53,011 nucleotides of DNA from UBA525 sp964589765 (GTDB lineage Archaea > Nanobdellota > Nanobdellia > Woesearchaeales > UBA525): positions 1-53,011 of the forward strand of contig CAZPUM010000007.1 of the NCBI GenBank assembly GCA_964589765.1, in the 5' to 3' direction. The position numbers and the translations under genes were made by a program. Below are positions 41,373 through 50,602 of this stretch, in pieces. Below the pieces are notes generated by a model. It searched no databases. It saw only the letters and a program-made list of their open reading frames with translations, and had not been told where the DNA came from. The stretch's first letter is position 1. Every line of letters begins with the position of its first letter.

Positions 41373-41639
41373 ATGGATATCGAGAAGGTCGCCCAGGCTT
41401 CAATGCTTGAGCTCACTGATGATGAAAAAAAGAGGTTCCAAAAGGAACTGGGTGAGATAGTAGTCGCTTTCTCGAAACTTGACAAATTAGAAACTGATTC
41501 TGAATGTACTTTTCAGCCCTTTTCTAACAGGGGAAAAATGCGCGATGATAAGCCAAAAGAGTCTCTTTCCCAGGAAAGAGTTCTGAGAGACTTGGAAAAC
41601 AAGGAGGGAGGGTTCATCAAGGGCCCTAGGACCATATGA
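41373..41639 (+). CDS. gatC: Asp/Glu-tRNA(Asn/Gln) amidotransferase subunit C
   Basis: An 88-residue GatC, the small subunit that wraps GatA and GatB together. The N-terminal MDIEKVAQASMLELTDDEKK helix pair and the C-terminal extended GGFIKGPRTI tail are typical. The ATG at 41373 aligns with the family start and lies one base after tRNA-Asn, leaving no room for a ribosome-binding site; 3' processing of the tRNA would leave an mRNA with a one-base leader. The stop overlaps gatA as ATGA. Confidence 0.88.
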   Translation: MDIEKVAQASMLELTDDEKKRFQKELGEIVVAFSKLDKLETDSECTFQPFSNRGKMRDDKPKESLSQERVLRDLENKEGGFIKGPRTI

Positions 41640-43015
41640 CCTTCCTTGAGATGTCAGGACCTGACTTTGTTCAGTACGTCAAGTCTGCAATTGAAAAGTG
41701 TGACAAGATTCAGAAGACAAACTCCTGTTTCACAGAGATTCTCAAGGAAAAGGCGATAGCTCAGGCTATTATTATTGAAGAGAAAATCAAGGAAGGGACG
41801 CAAGGCCCTCTCGCTGGTTTGTTAGTAACAGTAAAAGATAACATCTGTATGAAAGATACAGAATCGTGTGCCTGCTCAGATATTCTAAGAGGCTTCAAGC
41901 CAACTGAGGATGCCACTGTAATCAAACTACTCAAAGAGCAAGACGCGATAATAATTGCAAGAACTACTATGGATGAATTCGGGTTTGGAAGTTGGAACAC
42001 TAACCCGGGGAGCAGTTTCCCCGTTCCAAAAAACCCACACGATGAGAAAAGAGTCACGGGGGGTTCGAGTGGCGGAGCCGCAGTTGCAACAGCAATGCTG
42101 GATTTTCCCCACGTGGCTTTAGCAGAGAGTACTGGCGGTTCAATTGAGAACCCTGCATCGCTTTGTGGTGTGGTTGGGTTCTGTCCAACATATGGGCTAT
42201 TCAGCCGCCAGGGTTTAATCCCTTATGCGAACTCTCTGGATAAAATAGGTCTGATGGCGAAATCGGCAAAAGAAATAGACGCAGTTCTAAGAGTTCTTGC
42301 GAAGCAAGACCCAACAGACGCGACTAGTGTCTACCCTGATTTCAAAAACGCATCAGAAAAACCAAAAATTGGAATCCTGTCAAGCGGAGCAGAACCTGAG
42401 ATAATCAAAGCACTGGACGTTCTGTCAGAAAAATTGAAAGCTAAAGGCCATATTGTAAAGAACACTGACCTTCCACTAACATCTGAGTTTGGAGTCCCAA
42501 CATACTATATCCTAGCAACATGTGAAGCATCAACAAACCTTGCCTCTTTTTGTGGATTAAGGTATGGGGTTGAAGGACGGCACGAGGAAAAATCTCTGAA
42601 AGATTATTTTACAGGAGTAAGAAGCAAATCTTTTGGAAATGAAGCTAAAAGAAGAATAGTTCTTGGAACATTTGCAAGAATGCATGGTTACAGAGATGCA
42701 TACTACATCAAAGCCACCAAGGTCAGAACCAAAATTATTGAGGAATACGAGAAAGCTTTCGAAGAGTTCGATATTCTACTTACGCCAACATTAACAACCA
42801 TTGCTCCAACACTCGAAGAGGTTGAGAAACTTTCACCTTTAGAAACATACAAGATGGATCAGCTAACGGTTGGGCCAAACCTTGCAGGGGTTCCTCATGT
42901 ATCTGTTCCATTAGGAAAATCCAAAGGAATGCCCTTTGGTGTTATGGCAATATCCAACCACCTTCACGAGAAAGAACTGATTAGATTCATATCTATGATG
43001 GAGGGGCCCAAATGA
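41636..43015 (+). CDS. gatA: Asp/Glu-tRNA(Asn/Gln) amidotransferase subunit A
   Basis: A 459-residue amidase that frees ammonia from glutamine for the transamidation. The Ser-cisSer-Lys triad is expected at Lys67 (LLVTVKDNI), Ser145 (GGSSGGAAVA) and Ser169 (STGGSIENPA). The usual DTGGSIRQPA stretch is changed to STGGSIENPA, losing the Asp and Arg. The C-terminal PNLAGVPHVSVPLG is typical. Overlaps of four bases at both ends with gatC and gatB indicate coupled translation. Confidence 0.93.
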   Translation: MTFLEMSGPDFVQYVKSAIEKCDKIQKTNSCFTEILKEKAIAQAIIIEEKIKEGTQGPLAGLLVTVKDNICMKDTESCACSDILRGFKPTEDATVIKLLKEQDAIIIARTTMDEFGFGSWNTNPGSSFPVPKNPHDEKRVTGGSSGGAAVATAMLDFPHVALAESTGGSIENPASLCGVVGFCPTYGLFSRQGLIPYANSLDKIGLMAKSAKEIDAVLRVLAKQDPTDATSVYPDFKNASEKPKIGILSSGAEPEIIKALDVLSEKLKAKGHIVKNTDLPLTSEFGVPTYYILATCEASTNLASFCGLRYGVEGRHEEKSLKDYFTGVRSKSFGNEAKRRIVLGTFARMHGYRDAYYIKATKVRTKIIEEYEKAFEEFDILLTPTLTTIAPTLEEVEKLSPLETYKMDQLTVGPNLAGVPHVSVPLGKSKGMPFGVMAISNHLHEKELIRFISMMEGPK

Positions 43016-44409
43016 AGGTCAAGATTGGACTGGAGGTGCACGTTGGTTTAGCAACTGAATCAAAGCTTTTCTGCGCATGTCCAACGTATGGTACGGATAA
43101 TCCAAACTCGCGAGTCTGCCCTGTCTGCCTTGGCTATCCCGGTTCCAGACCTGTTCCGAACAGCCGTGCTATCCAGCAAGCTTTAGCCTTGTGTCACGCT
43201 GTGAAAAGCAAGGTTGACTCTGAAGTTCTCTTTTCCAGAAAATGCTACTTTTATCCTGACATGCCAAGAAACTATCAGATAACTCAGTTTGAGAAACCAC
43301 TTGGAACAGGGGGGGAGATAAAACTGAAGTCAGGAAAAACAATAAGGCTAATCAGAATTCATCTTGAAGAGGATCCTGCAGCAATAACATACCCCGGTTC
43401 TGTTGAAAAATCAGAATACTCCTTAATTGATTACAACAGAGCAGGTTGTCCGTTAGTAGAAATAGTCACTGAACCGGACTTTGAATCTCCTGGAGAGGCA
43501 AGAGAGTTACTGAAAGAACTAACAAGAATCCTTTCATATATTGGCGTGAAGGAATCTGATGATATTATGAAGGCGGATGCCAATATCTCAATAGAAGAGA
43601 CTGGTTTCACAAGAGTGGAAATCAAAAACATCTCTGGCTACAAAGATGTTGAGCAGGCACTGAAATTTGAAATTATAAGACAGAGGATGTATCACAAGAC
43701 TGGAAAGAAAGTGATTCGAGAAACAAGGGGGTGGGATGGCGGAAAGACTTTCCACATGCGTTCCAAAGAACAAGAGGCAGACTACGGTTACATAACAGAA
43801 CCGGATATTCCGATAATACACTTGGAAGATGAGTTCTTGGCTGAAGCAAAGGCAATGGTTCCTGAACTGGGTTACCAAAAAATCACCAGGTACACAGAGC
43901 AGTATTATATTGACCCTGTTGATGCGGATGTTCTTGCGTCAGATAGAGAGGTGGCTGAACTTTTCGATGTCATTATTGAAAAAGCAGACCCGCAAATCAC
44001 TGCGAGATGGTTAAGGCGGGAACTTAGGCGAGTTTTAAACTATAGCAAAAAGGATCTCTCAGAAACATTCCTAAACCCTGATAGAATCACAGAGATAATC
44101 CTTTTACTTCACGAAGAAAAAATTACTGAAGAAGTGGGTCAGAGATTGATGGAAATATTAGTCGAGAAAGATTTCAGCCCCGTGAAGTATGTGGAGGAAA
44201 ACAAACTTCTGAAAATGATTGATGATACGTCACTAAAAGATACGATTAGCATTGTTGTGGCTGAAGAGAAAAAGGCGGTTGAAGATTACAAAGCAGGAGA
44301 GGAAAAATCTCTGATGTTTCTTGTAGGACAGACAATGAAAAAGACTAAAGGAACAGCAGATCCGAACAAAGTGAAAAAAATACTTAGGGAGATAATTGAT
44401 GACTCTTAA
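43012..44409 (+). CDS. gatB: Asp/Glu-tRNA(Asn/Gln) amidotransferase subunit B
   Basis: A 465-residue subunit that phosphorylates the misacylated Asp or Glu on tRNA and accepts ammonia from GatA. It begins KVKIGLEVHVGLATESKLF, has the cysteine-rich CPVCLGYPGS zinc region, the core IDYNRAGCPLVEIVTEPD and a C-terminal YqeY-like tail with the GTADPNKVKKIL end. It is GatB rather than the archaeal GatE, since the N-terminal and tail layout match the GatCAB complex. The stop overlaps the next gene by 11 bases. Confidence 0.94.
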   Translation: MKVKIGLEVHVGLATESKLFCACPTYGTDNPNSRVCPVCLGYPGSRPVPNSRAIQQALALCHAVKSKVDSEVLFSRKCYFYPDMPRNYQITQFEKPLGTGGEIKLKSGKTIRLIRIHLEEDPAAITYPGSVEKSEYSLIDYNRAGCPLVEIVTEPDFESPGEARELLKELTRILSYIGVKESDDIMKADANISIEETGFTRVEIKNISGYKDVEQALKFEIIRQRMYHKTGKKVIRETRGWDGGKTFHMRSKEQEADYGYITEPDIPIIHLEDEFLAEAKAMVPELGYQKITRYTEQYYIDPVDADVLASDREVAELFDVIIEKADPQITARWLRRELRRVLNYSKKDLSETFLNPDRITEIILLLHEEKITEEVGQRLMEILVEKDFSPVKYVEENKLLKMIDDTSLKDTISIVVAEEKKAVEDYKAGEEKSLMFLVGQTMKKTKGTADPNKVKKILREIIDDS

Positions 44410-44881
44410 GATGTTTGAAAAAATAAAATCTTTTCTAAACGAGAAAGGAATCGATTACAAAGTTATGGAACACGAGCATGTACATTCAAGCGCAGATGCT
44501 GCCAAGGTCAGAGGTACAAAACTGGAAGAGGCGGCAAAGGCCCTTGTTCTTAAAACAAAATCAGGAGTTGTTTTTCAGGCGGTTGTCAGTGGACATAGAA
44601 GACTCAGTCTGAAAAAATTGAAAAAGCTTCTGGGGGAGAATAACCTCTCGTTGGCTCACCCTGATGTTGTCCTTGAGACAACGGGCTGTAAAGTAGGAAC
44701 AGTTCCACCATTCGCAAATCTGTTCCCAAAGAAGCTTGATATTTATGCGGATAAAGAGATTTTTTCAAGAGATTACGTTGTCTTTTCTGCAGGAACACAC
44801 AATCATAGCATCAGAATGAAAAGCGAAGACTGGAAGATAGTAACAGGAGCAAAACCTGTGGATATTGGAAAAGAGGAGTAA
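44399..44881 (+). CDS. YbaK/ProX-type aminoacyl-tRNA deacylase domain protein
   Basis: A 160-residue stand-alone editing domain. Typical parts are RGTKLEEAAKALVLKTKSG with the conserved Lys, the VSGHRRLSLKKLKKLLG helix, CKVGTVPPFANLF and the final VVFSAGTHNHSIRM. Members remove wrongly attached amino acids from tRNA in trans. The ATG at 44399 is favoured by a GGGAG sequence eight bases upstream; an ATG at 44411 is possible. Its place between gatB and asnS suggests a role in quality control of Asn/Asp charging, which is inference. Confidence 0.8.
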   Translation: MTLKMFEKIKSFLNEKGIDYKVMEHEHVHSSADAAKVRGTKLEEAAKALVLKTKSGVVFQAVVSGHRRLSLKKLKKLLGENNLSLAHPDVVLETTGCKVGTVPPFANLFPKKLDIYADKEIFSRDYVVFSAGTHNHSIRMKSEDWKIVTGAKPVDIGKEE

Positions 44882-44912
44882 CATTTTTATCGAGTGAGGG
44901 TTCCGCAACACC

Positions 44913-46205
44913 ATGAGTAGCATCAGAGAGGTCATAGAGAAGCCTGAAGGAGAGGCAACCATCAGAGGATGGGTTTATCGAGAAAGAGGTAGCGCTAAAC
45001 TGAAATTCATCGTACTGAGAGATAGCTCAGACATTATCCAATGTGTCTGTAAAAAGGAGGATTTCTCGGACCAAGAATGGGAAGTCCTGGACAAGCTTCA
45101 AGTGGAAGCCAGTCTTATCCTGTCAGGAACACTGAAGGCCGATGAACGAGCCCCTACCGGAGTGGAGCTTCAGGTAAAAAAGTTCCAGCTTGTAGGACCC
45201 TCAGACACGTTTCCAATAACTAAAGACCAATCCATAGAGTTCCTGGCAGACAATCGACACTTGTGGCTTCGCTCTAGAAAGATGACTGCTATACTGAAAA
45301 TCAGAAGCACAATCTTTGGGGCCATCCATGAATACTTCAGGGACAAAGGCTTCTATGAGTATCAGAGCCCTGTCTTTCAGTCAGTACAGTGCGAGGGCGG
45401 TTCCACTCTGTTTAAGGTTCCATACTTCGGGCAGGAAGGGGTTTTCCTGGCTCAGACCTGGCAGTTGTACGCTGAGCCAGCAATTTTCAGCCTGGAAAAG
45501 GTCTACACAGTAGCGCCGAGCTTCCGTGCTGAAAAATCCAAGACAAGCAGGCACTTGACAGAGTACTGGCATGCGGAGATGGAAGAGGCATGGGCGACGT
45601 TTGACGATATAATCGCCCATGGTGAAGGCGTGCTTAAGCACGTTGTGAGATGTGTTCTTGAGAAACATCTTCCTGAGCTCGAGATTCTCGAGAGAGATGT
45701 TGAGAAACTCAGGCCGTCTGCAGAGAAACCATTCCCAAGAATGACATACACAGAGGCTCTGAAAATTCTAAAGGAAAAGTGTGGTCTGGATATTGAATGG
45801 GGTAAAGACCTCCGAACTATTGAGGAGGATGAACTAAGCAAGCTCTATGACACCCCTATTGTTGTAACACACTATCCTAAAGTTGTCAAGGCATTCTATA
45901 TGAAGATAAGTCCTGATGATGAAAGAACCGTGCATGGCACAGATTTTATTGCCCCTGAGGGGTATGGTGAGATTATTGGCGGTTCAGAAAGAGAGTCTGA
46001 CCTTGATTCAATCAAACAACGTCTTGAAGAAGAAGGCGAGGACATATCGGAGTACGAGTTTTATCTCGACACCAGAAGATATGGAAGTGTTCCTCATGGA
46101 GGCTTTGGAATGGGGGTCGAGCGTCTGATAGCGTGGATTTGTGGTCTTGATAGCATAAAAGAAGCGATTCCTTTCCCAAGAACGATGCTAAGATGGAAAC
46201 CATGA
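44913..46205 (+). CDS. asnS: asparaginyl-tRNA synthetase
   Basis: A 430-residue class IIb synthetase. The OB domain (ATIRGWVYRERGSAKLKF) is followed by motif 1 (FYEYQSPVFQS), motif 2 with SRHLTEYWHAEMEEAW, typical of AsnRS rather than AspRS, and motif 3 GGFGMGVERLIAWICG ending in FPRTMLRWKP. It charges tRNA-Asn directly with asparagine. A CATTTTTATCG box about 25 bases before the ATG suggests its own leaderless promoter although it follows the gatCAB operon by 31 bases. Confidence 0.92.
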   Translation: MSSIREVIEKPEGEATIRGWVYRERGSAKLKFIVLRDSSDIIQCVCKKEDFSDQEWEVLDKLQVEASLILSGTLKADERAPTGVELQVKKFQLVGPSDTFPITKDQSIEFLADNRHLWLRSRKMTAILKIRSTIFGAIHEYFRDKGFYEYQSPVFQSVQCEGGSTLFKVPYFGQEGVFLAQTWQLYAEPAIFSLEKVYTVAPSFRAEKSKTSRHLTEYWHAEMEEAWATFDDIIAHGEGVLKHVVRCVLEKHLPELEILERDVEKLRPSAEKPFPRMTYTEALKILKEKCGLDIEWGKDLRTIEEDELSKLYDTPIVVTHYPKVVKAFYMKISPDDERTVHGTDFIAPEGYGEIIGGSERESDLDSIKQRLEEEGEDISEYEFYLDTRRYGSVPHGGFGMGVERLIAWICGLDSIKEAIPFPRTMLRWKP

Positions 46206-46450
46206 AAACAATAGCGGGTCTGGTAATACTTTCTTTGGGCATTCTTGGAATATATTTACTTGGTGAGGGGGTTTCAGGAATGATGGTTGCGGAATCCTGT
46301 TGTTTTCCTCCAAACTGTCCTGAAACTCAGCTTTGTGATGCTTCAGAGCCTTTTTTAGAGAATCCTTCTGCGTCGGGCAAGGGCGTTGTGGCTCTCGGGG
46401 TTTTTATGGTGGCAGGTTCTATTATTCTTATGAAATTGCACGGAAACTAA
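46202..46450 (+). CDS. small membrane protein with cysteine-rich loop, coupled to asnS
   Basis: An 82-residue protein from the ATG at 46202, which overlaps the asnS stop as ATGA. Two membrane segments (about 3-22 and 62-79) flank an external loop with CCFPPNCPETQLC, a compact group of four cysteines that may form disulfides or bind a metal. No family was recognised. Confidence 0.5.
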   Translation: MKTIAGLVILSLGILGIYLLGEGVSGMMVAESCCFPPNCPETQLCDASEPFLENPSASGKGVVALGVFMVAGSIILMKLHGN

Positions 46451-46473
46451 TACCGTCGGGACTCGTCGGAAAG

Positions 46474-46482
46474 CTTAAAAAC
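46474..46482 (+). promoter_or_regulatory. TATA box of the large surface protein
   Basis: CTTAAAAAC is centred 25 bases before the GTG at 46503 and supports that codon as a leaderless start. Confidence 0.45.
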
Positions 46483-46502
46483 TCGACAACCCGAAAAACT
46501 CT

Positions 46503-49500
46503 GTGGTGGACAAGGTGGTTATAGCCCGACGAGTGTTTTTTGGACTAATATTTTGCCTTCTTTTAGTGCCTTTTACTCTGGGTTACTTTTCTCAGGGCAC
46601 TTTCACAGTTTCGCCTGAGAACAACACTTTGCTCACAAATCTGACAAATCTTTCGGTATACTATGGAGGTACGGCCAACATAACTGTTGAGTATAACACA
46701 ACAGGAGCTTATACATTTGCAAATCAAACAAACGAATCCGCGCTTGGTTTCAACTACACTGTGCGTACAGAGAATTTTGCAAATGGAACGTATAATTTCA
46801 GATTCACACTATTGAACGCATCAAATAGGACGGACAACAAAACTATTCACTGGGTAAACATGTACGTCGACAGATTACCTCCGAGAGTGTATGACCTGAC
46901 ATTTACGCCCAACAACCCTTCTTCTAACTCATCAACAGTTGAGGTTGAAGTAGCCATAACAGACCCTAGCAATTACTCATCGGTGTCTTTGACTGACGGA
47001 ACAGTTTTTTTGGCTCTTTCAAACACAACATCTGACAAAGTCAGCACAATATTTAATGCCAGTTTTACACTGGACCAGTTTAATTGTAAACACGATGCTG
47101 AGTGTGTGGTTTATATTTGGGCGAATGACACTCAGAAGAACAACAATTTTTCTGTGTACTCATCCAATCAAACAGACCCTCTGTTTATTGATGCTTCTGT
47201 GCCTTCAGTTACCGCTCAACTAATTAACACAACAATAGCAACTCCTAACAGGAACTCAACAGAGGTCGAGATAGGTGTTCTTTGGGATGAGATAAGCTTG
47301 ATTGGTGTTACTCAGTATTCAGTGGTTTTCTTTAGAGCATACTCTTCTTCAGGCCAACTTGAGGCAAACCCTTCAAGATTGGAGGTTTGGAACAATTCTG
47401 ATTTAGTTTTGAATTTTACAAATGTGACTTACTTTGTAAACGGGTCAGATGAAGGCAAGAGCATATTCTTCAAGGTTAACCTTACAGATTCAAGGGGGCG
47501 TGAGACTCAAGCGACAATCCCAACTTTGTTTGTCAATAATGTAACTCCTAATATCAGAGTTTTATCTCCTCCGAACGATTCACTGACGTCAACTGCTGAA
47601 CCTGTTCAGCTGAACATAACCGAGTTCGGTATAGGTCTTAATTTAACATCTCTGAATGTTACAGCAGAATTTGGTGGAGAAACAAAATATGTAACTTACG
47701 GTCTTAACTCTTCATTTTTCACATGTACTCAAGATTACTATGACCAGGGCACAGATATCTATCTTTGTAACCTGTCGACATCCTGGATATCGGGAGCTTT
47801 CAATCTTTCGTTCAATGTTTCTGATGCTTATGGAAACTCAAACATAACTATGGACTACCAAGGGCTCATTGTTCAGGCACCAGAGATTGTTAATCTGACA
47901 ATCAATAATCAGAGGTATGTCTATTCCTCTTCTGCTCAAGGTATTGATATCAATATAACAAACTCAACAAACATGTTGAACTTTACATGGAATGTTAGTA
48001 GAAACTCAGATCAAAACAGAACAGGTATAAGATTCCTTAACACCACATTTATTCAGAATTTTACAACGGAAGATTTGCCCGCGTCAGTCCTTCTAAATGT
48101 CACAGCAGGAAAGAATCTTCTTATAATTAATGCGTCTTTGAATGATTCAATTTTGGTAGACATGTTATACATCAACTTGACGGCAAATGTTCCGATTAAC
48201 CTTTCAAGTCTTTCAAATCAGTACGAACAGGATGATATGATTTCGGCATGGGATGTTTTCGAAGATGGTCTAAACATAACAAGTGTTGCGACCGGTCAAT
48301 ATGTTAATAGCACTTATGACCTCGTTATCAACCTGTCTAATGCGTCTCACACAAGTCCTTATTGGGTTCTTCTGAACTTCACAGGTGTTCAGGGTCTTAG
48401 TGCTAGGTGGAATGCCAGTTCAGATGTCTGGTCTTTCGACCAGTCGAGTCCAACAACATTTGCTGAACTGGATGGAATATCAAGAGCTAATGTTACTATA
48501 GCTGTTGAGGGTGTTGTTGATAATGAGTTGTTCTTTGATAATCAGAGGTATCTAACAACAGCAACAATCAATACCAACACATCTGACAACTTCTTCTATT
48601 ATCAGATGAGGAACAGCTCTGGCGAGCTGACTTACAAACTGTTGTCCTGTGGAACGATTCCAACATCTGTGTTGGCATCATCTTCAGCATGTTATGTCTC
48701 CTCAGGCAACAACACAGTTCTTTATTTGCCAAGGTTTGGACAGCAGGATAGAATTTTTGTTGGAACAGCACCTTATGCTGCTCCTAACATAACAATTAAT
48801 GTGCCTGAGACTGTGGCTGACAGTATTGTTTATGCTGACTTTGAGGTTATTACTCCAAGTCCTGCGACTTCGACATTCTGTTGGTACAACTTCTCTATTT
48901 ACAATCTCACTGAGGGCAATGCTACTCAGAGAGCATATGCTGAGTTAACCACAGGCAACTTTTCATTCTCAGGTCAGGTCTACTCGATAAACGAATCCCT
49001 AATTGATTACTCTGAGGATGGAAGGTATAACCTAACAATCAACTGCACAGACTCCTTAGGCAATTCCAACCAAACAGTTTACAATTTCACCGTTAGTGAT
49101 TCTACGGACCCGGCAATCTCTTCTATCACTTCAACAAGTACAACAAATACTGGAACGCTCGAGATAACTACTAATGAGTTCACTACGATTACTGTAAATT
49201 ATGGCACTTCTGAAGAAGCACTCCCTTCAACTGAGAGCAACAACACTTTTTCACGAGTTCATAGAATAACAATAACTGAACTTGACAGGGACGAGTACTA
49301 CTTCTACAATGTAACCGCTTGTGACGCCAATAACAATTGTGTTGAACAAGGACCGAGCTTCTTCCAGACGCGTGACACCTCCAGTTCTTCTGGTGGAGGT
49401 GGCGGAGGTGGAGGGGGAGCTTCAGGAGATATGGAGTCGTCTGACTTCAGATACTGGTCTGAGGTCAGGGCCAATCAGTGGCTAAGGTATGAACCGAACT

Positions 49501-50360
49501 ACATGGTTTTTACCAGTATTTCTATTCTGTTTGGTGATGCTGTTAATAACGCACAGTTAACTTTACAACAATGGGGTGTGAAGCCTGAAGGGGTTAAAAT
49601 TGCTCCAACTGATGTTTACAAATACTTCCATGCGTTCCCGAGAGGGTTGGAAGGCGTAGAAAAGATTATTGTGACTTTCAAAGTTCCTATCCAATGGTAC
49701 ACGGATAATGGTGTTGACAGAACAGACACGCACATTTTAAGGTTTGAAAATGATGAGTGGGTAGGTTACAAATACGAGGGAACATATGAAGATGAAGAGT
49801 ATTACTACTTTAATGCATCAATCCCTGGTTTTAGCTATCTTGCTATTGGAGGAAAACCAGGCCAGACCTATTCAGTCACAGAAGAACTGACTGATGAGGA
49901 GCTTGAACAGGCCGGGGAAGACTTGGTTGACCAAGATGTTGGTCAGGGGGCTGAGCAGGACCTTGTAGAGCCTCCTGTTCAGGAACAGCCAAAGCAGTTT
50001 GTTTCTGCTCTTGATAAAACTGGTTTCTCTCTTCCTGTTTGGGCATGGATAATCATAGCTGTTTTAGTTGCGGGTGCTGTAGCAATTGGTGGCCTTCAGG
50101 TTTACAAACTTCAGCAGAAGAAAGAAGAGGAGCACGACAAGAAACTTGTTCAGGACCAGAAGGCTTATGAGGTCCAGAAGCGAGCTCAAACCGGCGACCC
50201 TATTGCTCAGGTTCAGGACTATATAATTAGGATGAAGGGTAAAAACATCAGTGATGCTGAGATTGTCAGAAGACTGAAAGCTGTCGGTTGGGACGAAATT
50301 GTTGTAGAACAGGAACTGAACAAACTTAACACGGGTTCAAACCCTTTTGAAAACAGTTAG
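46503..50360 (+). CDS. large surface glycoprotein-like protein with PGF-type domain and cytosolic tail
   Basis: A 1285-residue protein. A signal segment at about 8-27 is followed by some 900 residues of repeated Ig/fibronectin-like strands very rich in Asn, Thr and Ser with many N-glycosylation sequons. A poly-Gly stretch near 962-972 leads into an archaeal PGF-pre-PGF-like domain (about 975-1122) ending FSYLAIGG. One membrane segment lies near 1177-1198, then a cytosolic tail whose last 40 residues repeat the helical motif of the gene at 36084. Likely a major cell-envelope or adhesion protein. The start is the leaderless GTG at 46503. Confidence 0.75.
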   Translation: MVDKVVIARRVFFGLIFCLLLVPFTLGYFSQGTFTVSPENNTLLTNLTNLSVYYGGTANITVEYNTTGAYTFANQTNESALGFNYTVRTENFANGTYNFRFTLLNASNRTDNKTIHWVNMYVDRLPPRVYDLTFTPNNPSSNSSTVEVEVAITDPSNYSSVSLTDGTVFLALSNTTSDKVSTIFNASFTLDQFNCKHDAECVVYIWANDTQKNNNFSVYSSNQTDPLFIDASVPSVTAQLINTTIATPNRNSTEVEIGVLWDEISLIGVTQYSVVFFRAYSSSGQLEANPSRLEVWNNSDLVLNFTNVTYFVNGSDEGKSIFFKVNLTDSRGRETQATIPTLFVNNVTPNIRVLSPPNDSLTSTAEPVQLNITEFGIGLNLTSLNVTAEFGGETKYVTYGLNSSFFTCTQDYYDQGTDIYLCNLSTSWISGAFNLSFNVSDAYGNSNITMDYQGLIVQAPEIVNLTINNQRYVYSSSAQGIDINITNSTNMLNFTWNVSRNSDQNRTGIRFLNTTFIQNFTTEDLPASVLLNVTAGKNLLIINASLNDSILVDMLYINLTANVPINLSSLSNQYEQDDMISAWDVFEDGLNITSVATGQYVNSTYDLVINLSNASHTSPYWVLLNFTGVQGLSARWNASSDVWSFDQSSPTTFAELDGISRANVTIAVEGVVDNELFFDNQRYLTTATINTNTSDNFFYYQMRNSSGELTYKLLSCGTIPTSVLASSSACYVSSGNNTVLYLPRFGQQDRIFVGTAPYAAPNITINVPETVADSIVYADFEVITPSPATSTFCWYNFSIYNLTEGNATQRAYAELTTGNFSFSGQVYSINESLIDYSEDGRYNLTINCTDSLGNSNQTVYNFTVSDSTDPAISSITSTSTTNTGTLEITTNEFTTITVNYGTSEEALPSTESNNTFSRVHRITITELDRDEYYFYNVTACDANNNCVEQGPSFFQTRDTSSSSGGGGGGGGGASGDMESSDFRYWSEVRANQWLRYEPNYMVFTSISILFGDAVNNAQLTLQQWGVKPEGVKIAPTDVYKYFHAFPRGLEGVEKIIVTFKVPIQWYTDNGVDRTDTHILRFENDEWVGYKYEGTYEDEEYYYFNASIPGFSYLAIGGKPGQTYSVTEELTDEELEQAGEDLVDQDVGQGAEQDLVEPPVQEQPKQFVSALDKTGFSLPVWAWIIIAVLVAGAVAIGGLQVYKLQQKKEEEHDKKLVQDQKAYEVQKRAQTGDPIAQVQDYIIRMKGKNISDAEIVRRLKAVGWDEIVVEQELNKLNTGSNPFENS

Positions 50361-50602
50361 TTGTTTAGAGCTTCAAGTTCACTGCTGATTGTGAACAGCT
50401 GTGTTCTTACATATGGTGGGATATTGATATCCGCGCTCATTTCGTCAAGCTCAGATAAGACTTTAGATGTTTTTTTCTGTAGGTCTTCTTCGCTATCAAG
50501 ATAATGGACAATTATTGTAAGCTTTTCTCTTACTGATTTCGGTGTGGTTGTATCTTCTAGTAATACATTGATTGAATTTTTGACGCCGTCAAACTCTGTC
50601 AT
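50357..50602 (-). CDS. UPF0147 family protein
   Basis: An 81-residue archaeal protein of unknown function. NSINVLLEDTTTPKSVREKL and the SELDEMSADINIPPYVRTQL stretch match the family pattern (VL-D-VP-R then LDE-S-DPN-P-R-). The start overlaps the prefoldin gene stop by four bases, as in the conserved archaeal operon with eL43, rpo12, pcc1 and pfdB. It converges on the surface-protein gene with a four-base overlap. Confidence 0.8.
   Translation of the reverse strand: MTEFDGVKNSINVLLEDTTTPKSVREKLTIIVHYLDSEEDLQKKTSKVLSELDEMSADINIPPYVRTQLFTISSELEALNN

Noticed and set aside
49390..49425. GGN triplet repeat as a regulatory or unstable repeat
   Set aside because: It is in frame and encodes a poly-Gly linker of the surface protein.
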